Source: an uncultured Nitrosomonas sp. (lineage in GTDB: Bacteria > Pseudomonadota > Gammaproteobacteria > Burkholderiales > Nitrosomonadaceae). Taken from it: a DNA stretch of 64,000 bases. The notes below the pieces were generated by a model. It was given only the letters and a program-made list of their open reading frames with translations. It did not search any database and was not told where the DNA came from. Shown here piece by piece: positions 8,261 through 17,500 of this stretch (positions are counted from its first letter, which is position 1; every line of letters starts with the position of its first letter). Location of the stretch: contig CASDLT010000047.1 of the NCBI GenBank assembly GCA_949281375.1, positions 27,818 to 91,817 on the forward strand. Reading direction: 5' to 3'. The translations under genes were made by a program, and so were the position numbers.

Positions 8261-10237
8261 ATGAGTAAGAAAGAGGTAAAACCGGTAACAAGTTCTGGCA
8301 AGCAAGAAAAAGCGGTAGCCAGATATATGCAGGAAGTGAGGGATATCGTGGCGGCCAAGATGAGTCGCCGTGATCTGTTGAAGATAGGTTTGACTGCCAG
8401 CGCAGGGGGACTGGTTTCTGTTGGCAGTTCCACATTTTTCCCAAATTTGGCGATGGCGGGTGCGTCCAATATTCTCATCAGTCCGCGATGCAATAAACCG
8501 TGGACTGATCTGATGCCGATTCCTAAGGTGTGCGTTCCGGTCGAGAAATTTTATATTGGCGATGAACCTGATTATGACGCCACGGACGATGACGCTGACG
8601 TTAAAGAGGATGGCTGTAAACTGGCCATCAAACGCTTCAATCCAGGATGGGATTCTGCCTGCGAATTTAAGGAAGCGCGTGTTGAAACACACCAGCGCTG
8701 GGCGGAATTCGGTGGCAATGAGGGGATTGCAGCACGTTATGAACTGATGGCGAAGGAAATCGATTGGAATTTTTATTCCAGCACCGAATATCCTAATTTC
8801 AATTCCAAAGTCTGGACGTATACCGACCTGAACAGCGATGCGGTCGGTGTTTTGCGTATTAAGGCGCAATATGGTCAACCAATCGTCATGCGAATGTATA
8901 ACGCTTTGCCGAAGGATGGCAACGACAACCAAGGCTTTGGCATCAATCAAATTTCACCACATCTGCATAATGCTCATAACCCGCATACCTCCGATGGCGG
9001 GCCATTGCGCTTCTACGATAGCGGCACTTTCTGGGATCATTGGTATCCGAACGTGCGCGCCGGTTTTGCCAGCACACATCCCAATGGTACGACATATAAT
9101 GGACTGCAATGCAAGGGGGACTGGCAGGAAACGCAAAGTACGCTGTGGTTTCATGACCATCGCTATGACTACACTGCCCAAAACGTCTACAAGGGCTTGG
9201 CGTCTTTCTACACGCTGTACAGCGACGACATCAACCTGGACACTGAAGATGAAAAAGATGGGTTGAGATTGCCCAGTGGCGATTACGATATCCCGATTCT
9301 GATTACCGACAAATCCTTCGATGCCAGTGGTCAGATGTTCTGGGATCCGTTCATGACAGAAGGTTTCCTGGGGGATCAGCAAACCGTTAACTTCAAGATC
9401 AAACCGAAGCTATACGTCAAAAAACGCAAATACCGCTTACGCTTTCTGAATGGTGGTCCTTCGCGTTTCATTGAATTGTTCTGGAGCAACAACGCCAAAT
9501 TTCTGCGAATCGCCAACGATGGCAATCTGCTGCCGAAAGCACAAGAAGTGACCAGTATCCGCTTGGGCGTCGCGGAGCGCGCCGATGTGATCGTCGACTT
9601 CACCAATTTGGCGACAGATACCGCGATTTTTCTGGAAAACCGTCTCGAACAAATCAACGGTCAGGGGCCAACCGGCAGAATCCTGGCTTCCAGCGACAAA
9701 ACCAAATTGCTAAAACTGATCGTCACCGGCGAAGCCGTGGAGGACAAGAGTGCGTCGATGACTGATCTGAAAGCGCAAACCATGATACCGATGCCATTGC
9801 CTTCCAACAATCGGGCATCCAAGCAGCGTACGTTCAGCTTTGGCAATCTCAATGGTGCTTGGACGGTCAATGATCAGTTTTTTAATAAAGATATCGTCAG
9901 CGCGTATCCGATCGAAGGTAAAGCCGAAGTATGGACGTTGAAGTCTGGCGGCGGGTGGTCGCATCCCATTCATATTCATTTTGAAGAATTCCAGGTCATC
10001 AGCCGTGATGGCTCAGCAGCCAAAATGTTCATCGACGATAAATCCCGCAAGGACGTGGTACGGATTGGTCAAGCTTCTTGGAGTACCAATAATTCCAGCG
10101 AAGTGAAGGTATATATGCAGTTTCGCGACTGGCATGGCGATTACCCGATGCACTGCCACAACGTCGTGCACGAAGATCACGGCATGATGGTGCGTTTCCA
10201 AGTCGTGCCTTTCGACGATCCTAACGCCGGAAAGTAA
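8261..10237 (+). CDS. Tat-exported multicopper oxidase
   Basis: A 658-residue copper enzyme. After a 33-residue polar extension comes a twin-arginine signal (MSRRDLLKIG, Arg36-Arg37) with a hydrophobic core, so it is exported folded to the periplasm. All four copper-binding motifs are present: HLHNAH near residue 234, WFHDHR near 296, HPIHIH near 568, and HCHNVVHEDHGMM near 631. The last has Met as axial ligand, so both the type 1 site and the trinuclear cluster look complete. Such enzymes couple one-electron oxidation of a substrate (metal ion, phenol, bilirubin-like or nitrogen compound) to reduction of O2; the substrate is not readable here. It has a strong ribosome binding site (GGAGGGAGGAG). 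The SCO1/SenC gene follows after 28 bp, suggesting an operon with a copper-delivery partner. Confidence 0.93.
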   Translation: MSKKEVKPVTSSGKQEKAVARYMQEVRDIVAAKMSRRDLLKIGLTASAGGLVSVGSSTFFPNLAMAGASNILISPRCNKPWTDLMPIPKVCVPVEKFYIGDEPDYDATDDDADVKEDGCKLAIKRFNPGWDSACEFKEARVETHQRWAEFGGNEGIAARYELMAKEIDWNFYSSTEYPNFNSKVWTYTDLNSDAVGVLRIKAQYGQPIVMRMYNALPKDGNDNQGFGINQISPHLHNAHNPHTSDGGPLRFYDSGTFWDHWYPNVRAGFASTHPNGTTYNGLQCKGDWQETQSTLWFHDHRYDYTAQNVYKGLASFYTLYSDDINLDTEDEKDGLRLPSGDYDIPILITDKSFDASGQMFWDPFMTEGFLGDQQTVNFKIKPKLYVKKRKYRLRFLNGGPSRFIELFWSNNAKFLRIANDGNLLPKAQEVTSIRLGVAERADVIVDFTNLATDTAIFLENRLEQINGQGPTGRILASSDKTKLLKLIVTGEAVEDKSASMTDLKAQTMIPMPLPSNNRASKQRTFSFGNLNGAWTVNDQFFNKDIVSAYPIEGKAEVWTLKSGGGWSHPIHIHFEEFQVISRDGSAAKMFIDDKSRKDVVRIGQASWSTNNSSEVKVYMQFRDWHGDYPMHCHNVVHEDHGMMVRFQVVPFDDPNAGK

Positions 10238-10265
10238 ATCAGCCATGACACAGGAGATTATTGCA

Positions 10266-10952
10266 ATGAATAAAAGAGAATTTATCAAAAGTGTGGCTGG
10301 CGCTTCGGTGGGCTTGGCTACGTTGGGATTGGGTGCTGCTTCGATGGCGGCGAAGTTGCCGCTGAGCGGCGAATCGAATTCAAAATCGCTCAGCAAGGCG
10401 GAACAACGTCGCAGGGATCGTTTTCCGAACATGACGTTGCTCACTCATGAAGGTAAGCAGGTAAGATTTTACGATGATTTGATTAAAGATAGGGCGGTAT
10501 TCATCAACTTCATGTATGCCCGTTGCGGTGATATCTGTCCAGGTATGACAGTGAATCTGAAGCGGCTGGAGAGCGAGTTTGGTGGTCGGGTCGGGCGCGA
10601 CATTTTCATGTATTCGATCACGCTTGAACCGGAACATGACAGCCTGGCCATGCTGAAGGCCTATGCCGAATCGTTCGATGTCGGCCCTGGTTGGAAATTC
10701 CTGACTGGAACCAAGGATGACATCGAGTTACTGCGCAGAAAGCTGGGTTTCTATTATTCCGATCCTGCCAGGGATCAAAATAAAACAGAGCATATCGGTA
10801 TGGTCAAATATGGCATCGAGGCGCTGGAGCGTTGGGGTACCAGCCCGGCTTTGGCGAATCCGAAATCCATTGCGCAATATTTTTACTGGATGGAACCGAA
10901 TGGCGCAAGGCCGAACCATGCTGTCGCGAAAAATATACGAGGAAATGCTTAA
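10266..10952 (+). CDS. SCO1/SenC family copper chaperone / thiol protein
   Basis: A thioredoxin-fold protein with the SCO copper site: the CxxxCP motif in ARCGDICPG and the distant His in EHIGMV. It also has an N-terminal signal-like segment starting MNKREFIKSVAG. The start at 10266 is preferred over 10245 because AGGAG lies 9 nt upstream of it. The signal has Lys-Arg rather than twin Arg, so Tat use is uncertain. SCO proteins deliver copper to, or reduce thiols of, copper enzymes; here the partner is most likely the multicopper oxidase just upstream. The C-terminal part is longer than in minimal SCO proteins, with an extra segment after the His ligand (about residues 175-229). Confidence 0.88.
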   Translation: MNKREFIKSVAGASVGLATLGLGAASMAAKLPLSGESNSKSLSKAEQRRRDRFPNMTLLTHEGKQVRFYDDLIKDRAVFINFMYARCGDICPGMTVNLKRLESEFGGRVGRDIFMYSITLEPEHDSLAMLKAYAESFDVGPGWKFLTGTKDDIELLRRKLGFYYSDPARDQNKTEHIGMVKYGIEALERWGTSPALANPKSIAQYFYWMEPNGARPNHAVAKNIRGNA

Positions 10953-11565
10953 AAGGTAACCAATCCCATTGTGCACTATCAGGCCTGACTTGCGCGATTC
11001 ATGAGAGAGAAATGCGCATGTTGAGCCTGATCCTCACATCGTAAAACGCAAGCCGTGGCTTCAGCATTTCTTTCCGACGTTCTGGACGAAAGCGCCGGAG
11101 AAATTGGTCAGGGAAGTTCAGACCAGGTCGCGTCAGCAAGTGCGTTTTTATGACTCGAAATAGAGTTATCAGTATTCGATTTCACTGCAATACAGCCAGA
11201 TTCAGTAAGTCTTCAGAAATATTTCCTGCCTCTACAAAATTCTTTGAACTATCCATAACTTTGGTGGAATTCACAAAGGCATTTTTTTTGTGAAAGAAAC
11301 AGTAACAAAACTTTGATGGGTTGTTAACACGCGAATAGATTCATCGCGGGCTGGTGATCGGTGTGAGATTGAAGGACGAACAGTGCGGCTGAGGGGAAGG
11401 ATAAAGAGGAAGTTCTCCGCGGAAAAGAACTGAAGTTTATCGCAAATCAAATCGAGAAGACAGTTTGGGACAAGAAACGAAGTCATTCAGTAACAAAAAT
11501 ACATTACCGCTGCGCCAAATGCAGGGGATACCGACAATAATTTAGAGATAAAAAGGGGATAAGTC
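10953..11565. other. Intergenic with a start-less coding-like frame (11005-11163)
   Basis: The 613 bp before the RTX gene contain a 52-codon open plus-strand frame (11005-11163). It has no ATG/GTG start but has a protein-like composition (HIVKRKPWLQHFFPTFW, then VREVQTRSRQQVRFYD) and ends in TAG. This may be the tail of a decayed gene. A small dyad TTCACAAA/TTTGTGAA spans 11269-11294. The remainder should hold the RTX promoter; no clear -35/-10 pair stands out. Confidence 0.35.
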
Positions 11566-14500
11566 ATGACTACTACTATATGGGGACAAAATAATCTTAA
11601 CGGCATTTCCGTTAGTCCGGATGCAGGAGATCAGTTCGATCCGGCCGTTGCGGACAGCGGCGGTGGCGCATTTGGTGTTGCCTGGGCATCGGAAGCGGGT
11701 GTCACAGTAAGGTTTTTTGATGTGATTGGAGAGCCGGATCCGGCTCTTGGTCAATTCACGCTCAACAATAATTCATTCGGCACGAGTTATGGTCAAGCCA
11801 GCATGGCGGCGGGAGGGGCTGGCGTCGGTTATGGCGTCACCTGGCAGGAAATATCTGGCAGCAACAGCGCGATCAATTTGCGCTATATCGGCCTGAGCGC
11901 ACCAATCGGTGGCGTCATCAACGTGGCGACAGGAAATGCTGATCTGGTCGTGCACCACGTAGCGACATCCGGCTACACCGATGTCGATGCAACCTTCAAG
12001 CCGCTGGGAAACATCGATGGATTGAATGTGGCGTGGATTGCGACTGATACCAGCGCGGCGACGACTTTGACTGCGGCACAGATCAATGCAGGATTGGGAA
12101 CGGTCATGTTGCAACGCTACGCCGTACCATTGAATAACGCAGGAGATCCATTGAGTCCACCGGTGGCGGCTGGCCTGGATGGTGCCGCCGGTGGGGCATC
12201 CGATGCGCCCGTCACCCTAGCAGCCATTGGACGCAATGTCGTGACAGCGTCGGAAGAACACTTGAGTGGCGATACCATCGTCGCCTGGATCGATGAAAAC
12301 AATGCGGTCCATGCCAATCTGTTTACCGCTAACGGCACGCCGATCACCACAGCCAGCGGCGCCGTTGCTGGTGGCGTCAATCTCGACAATCTGGGCACAG
12401 CCGCCGCCACCGGGAAAGTCGAAGTCATTTCCGATGGCGCCAGTTTCATTCTGGCATGGGCAACCGCGAATGGCGTGTCAGCACGAGTATTTACGGCAGG
12501 GGCGAACCCCAATACCTTTGCGGCGGGTAACACGATTCAGTTGTTCAATGCTGCAACACTGCCGGCGGGAGAAAACTTTACCGGCGAGTTTTCTTTGGGT
12601 GGATTGATCGATACCGGCGGCTTTGTGTTGACGGTCGGCGCGGTCGATGGTGCAGGCAACAAGGATGTGTACGCGCAATCGTACAATGGCGGCGGTGGTA
12701 GCGATGGGGTTTTAGACCGGGTCAACGACATCATCGTGGGCAATCAGGATCAGGCAGGTGCCGCAGCGCTGGCGGGTGACCGCGTCATAACAGTATTTCG
12801 CGATACCTCGGGCGGCGACGCCAATATTTCCGCGCATATTCTGGATTCCCGCACTTCCGGTCAAGTCATCATAGGCACCGACACGGCCAGACGCACCATT
12901 CCGGATGTGCTGGTGGGCACCATCGGTAACGATATCATCCGTGGACTGGGCGACAACGATTTGTTATATGGTGCATTGGGCGATGATGTGCTGGTTGGCG
13001 GCCCGGGCAGCGACATTCTCGACGGCGGCGGCAACGGCCCTGAAGTCGGCGATACCGCCGTCTTCTCGGGGCCGCGGAGCGCCTACCACTTCGATTATCT
13101 CGGCGCCAACATGTTTACGGTAACGGATACCCGCGCTGGCTCTCCCGACGGCACCGATACCATCAAAAATGTTGAATTCTTTCGTTTTGATGGCGAAGCT
13201 GGGGTCAACGTACTGGCATCGGATTTTATTCCGGCCGGCCCTGGCGTGACCCCTGCTGCGTGGGGGCTGACCGACGAGGACAACGATCAGGTTCCTGATC
13301 CCGAAGGCACACCCGATGTCGATGGCTTCATTGTCAACAATACCGCCGGCGTGCGGCCTGGATTGCAGGCGAATCCTTTCGTTGCCGACAGTGTTGGCGA
13401 ATTCGTCGGCGTGGTCTGGGAAACACCGGGATCGGATGGCAATTTGCATATCCGCGGCCAATTTTATGATGTCGTGCTGGAGCCGGATACCTTCATACCC
13501 AATCCGATCGACATCAGTGATGGCGTCGGCATTGAAACCAATCCGGTATTGACCTCGGGTGGAGCCAACTCCGGCTGGGGCGCGGCATGGGAACAGCGCA
13601 ACAATGCTTCTGACGATACCCGCACGATACGCACCAACTTTGTCGGGCCTACGACATTGACCGGGCCTGAGCTGACGGTGCTAGACGAAGGCGACAACGT
13701 CGACCAGCATGACGCTGCATTGTTTGGATCGTTCCTCGACCGTACCAAAGCCAGTCCGGTGGGTGGCTCGGTTCTTCCGACCGGCATGAATGATGGCTAT
13801 AACGTGGTGTGGGTGTCGACCGATACGGGTGCGATCGATGCCAATTATGGTCGCATCATGATGCAGCGGTTTGAAGTGCCGCTCGACGCGCTGGGCAACC
13901 CCGGCGCCCCTGCGCGTGGCGGCGTCGACGGCATTGCCGGCCTGGGCAGCGATGCAGCCTTCCAGCTTGCCGATTCGGGTCGCAATCCGTCCACGACTGC
14001 ATTGCATACCTTCGAGACCGCCATTGTCTGGATCGAGAAGGACGGTACCGGTGGCGAGCGCGTGGTGGGCCGTGTTTATGACGATCTGGGACAAGTGGTG
14101 AATGTTCCCGGGTTCAACAACATTTCCGCCGGTTTCCCGGTGGCGGCCGGCACCAATGCGCACGTCGTTTCAGCGGGTGCAGTAAATTTCGGCATCGCCT
14201 GGGTGACCGGAACGGCTGAAGCCGGCTACAAGATCATGGGCACGATGTTTGCCTCGCCCGGAACCGGCTTGAATGGCGAGGGTTTTGGCCTTGCCGCACC
14301 AGCGGCTGGCGCGCCTTATGTATTGCAGGAACTGCCATTTGGGGTAGATATCTCTAACCTGGAATTCAATTTGTCCAATCTCAGCGGCGAAGACAGCGAA
14401 GATATGGTCGTTACCTGGAAGCAGAACAATGGTGGTGAAGGCGCGGACGTCATGGCGCGGCATATACGCGTGACCCTGGATCCGGTGACCGGCCAATTGT

Positions 14501-17500
14501 TGTCGATGCTGCCGGAAGGCAATGCGATCAAAGTCAATGCCACCACCGAAGGCACTCAGGATCAGAGCAGTATCGCCGGCTTGCTGGGCGACCGTTTCAT
14601 TTCGGTATATCGTGATGACAATAATAGTTACACCGATGGCGGCGATATCATTGCACGTGTGATCGATACGCGCGCGCCCGGCCAGGACATCGAAGGCGAT
14701 TTCGTGCGTCTAGGAATACCTCAGGCGCGGCGCGACGTGCTGGTCGGAACAGTCGGCGATGACACCATCCGCGGCGATATTCAGGATTTCGATGGCCGCA
14801 CCGACGACATCTGGGGTGCGCTCGGCGATGACGTCATCATGGGCGGGCCGGGATTGAAAGGCGCTGCCGCGATTCCTGAACAGATCTTTGGCGGCGAGGG
14901 CGACGATATTTCTGTCTATACCGGCCGGCCGCAGGATTATTCCATTACCGTCAATGGCGATGGCAGTTACGAGATCATCGACCTACGTCCTGTAGACGAT
15001 GATGACGGCAACGATTTGATGCACGATGGTGTCGATAATATTTTCGATATCGAAACGCTGCGGTTCCTCAATTTGACGCAAGCGGGCGGCTCGGTGCCAG
15101 CCGATTGGGCGTCGACCAATCCGTCCTTCACGGACATAAAAGTCGGCGCGCCCGGCACGCCGCCGCCGCCTCAGGCCGGTTTTAATGGTACGCCCGTCAA
15201 CTGGAGTTTGACAGATACGTCGCAATTCAAGGGAATTTCAGTCAACGCCAGCGCCGGCACGCAATCCGGCGTGGCCGTCACTAACCTTCAAACCGGTGCG
15301 GCGATCACCTGGATTTCTGGCAATAACAAACAGGTGTGGGCCATCAGCCACGATACCACCGGCGTGCCGGATCCCGTGTTGCTGGATGCGGCCACGCAAT
15401 TGACCGATGGCGGCGCAGGCGGTGTGTTCACCGATAACGATGTCGCTGATATCGACGTCGGCATGACGGCCGGCCTCGGATTGACGGCAGTCTGGGAATC
15501 GACCGATGTCACGGGCGATGATTCTGCCGATACCTCGATCCACCTGCGGACTGCAAGCACCAATACCAATACCGTGCTTGGTGGCGCAGGCGTGCCAGGC
15601 CCGGGCGTCACCGGCACTGAAGATGTGATGGTGGGATCGGATGGCGCGGGCATTGCGGTTGATCCGACCATTCAAGGTTATGAAATAGTAGATAGTCTGA
15701 ATGACACGCTCGAATTTGGCTTCCATGCTGGTTATGTGATGAAGGCCAACGCCGGCGACGCCTACGGTGACCTGATGCTGGCGCGTTATGAAATTCCAGT
15801 CTACGACCTCCAGCTTAATGGTGGCGGATTGCCAGTTGTCGATGCGAATGGGAACGGGGTATTGGCGCGAGATGGCGCGGGTAATCTCAGGCCTTCCAGC
15901 GATTTGAACACCGGTGCGGAAACAGCGCCGATTTCGATCGGACTGGATGGTTTGCGCGGCACGGCCGATGACAGTCAAGCGATCGTTCTGACCAATGCCG
16001 GTTTGTTTTCGACAGCGGATCCGGCGGTGACAGGCAGTCCCGATGCGGATCACACGCCGATCAAAGGTCGTGATGTTTCCATCGGCACGTTGCACGATGG
16101 CCAACTGGTGGTGACCTACATCGATCAGAACGAAAATATTCGTTTGCGTATATTCGAAGCGCACGTCAATCAAGATGCCGATCGTGAAACCGGCGGTCTG
16201 GGTGGTGTTGACGTGCAAGCGAGAGGCCATACAACTTACAGCGAACTATCGCTGCCATTCAGTAACACGATCGGGCATGTCTTGAATGCCGGCCAGACGC
16301 AGTTTATCGTGCCGCAATTGAATGGCTCCTTCGGCGTTTTCTGGGCCGACACGGGCGCATCTGGCACAATGGCTGTAAAAGGAGTCATCTACAACGGTGC
16401 GGGCGCCAACTGGATTCCTTCGCCGGTATTGACGCTGCAAAACAACCTCGATCCGGCTACATTGTTCCAGATTTCCACCACCGGCGTTACGTCTGGCGGA
16501 CTGGAAGATGGCTATTTCCTATCCTGGGAAAATGGCGGCGATATCAAAGGCCAACGCTTCGATATGGCAGGTAATCGGATTGGCGCCACCATTACGGTGG
16601 ATGATTCTGCCAATGTACCAGCCGAGAATCATAGCTTGCATTCCGCTGCCGGGCTTGATGATGGCCGTATTCTGGTTAGTTTTCAAAATGCCGCTGGGGA
16701 TATCGATGCGTCGTATCTGGATACGCGTCAACCGGGTGTGCCGATCATCGGCCCCCGTACCGGTGCGCCTCAAGATGTACTGGTTGGAACCGTGGGTGAT
16801 GATTCGATCGATGGACGTGGTGCAAATGATGAGTTGTATGGCGGTTTGGGCAATGATTTGCTAACGCTCGGAACCGGTGCAGACATTGGCGATGGCGGTA
16901 TTGGCAATGACACGATCATTGGCGGTTCGGGCCAGGATATATTGATTGGCGGGGGCGGAAATGATTTATTGGTTAGTGGCGCCAACGGGCCAGCCGATCC
17001 GCAAATCGACCGTGCGCTCGCAGCGGGCTTGACTGCAACGCGCGCGCAGGCTAACGCCAATGGCGGTGTATCGGATACCGGCCTGACGACGGCGCAACTC
17101 ACCAACTTCATCAATAACAATCCCGGCGCGGATATGGTTTCCGGCGGCGATGGCAACGACACGATTTCGCTGCAAGGCGAGTTCGGTGATTTCAGGATCA
17201 ACCTGGCCACCGCCATTGTGGAAAGTGATCGAGATAGCAATGGCAGCTTCATTCTCGAAGATGTGATCGGGAATGTGGTCGCTGATGGCGCGGGCGGGCA
17301 GATATTCCAATTCTCCGCCAATGTGGAAAACGCAACGGGCGGTTTTGGCGATGACACGATCATAGGCAATGGTGTGGACAATGTCATCGATGTCGGTGGC
17401 GGCAATAATACCGTCGACGGCGCGGGCGGCGCAGCGGATCGCGTGGTGATTCATGCCAATCGCGCTGACTTGCTGATCAGCTTCAACAATGTGACGCAAA

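Noticed and set aside
8192..8950. 252-codon minus-strand frame opposite the multicopper oxidase
   Set aside because: Antisense to an unambiguous gene; the composition is that of a reverse-complement shadow.
16780..17000. CRISPR-like repetition
   Set aside because: The short repeats are in-frame RTX nonapeptide codons, without spacers or a constant repeat length; no CRISPR array is present in the window.
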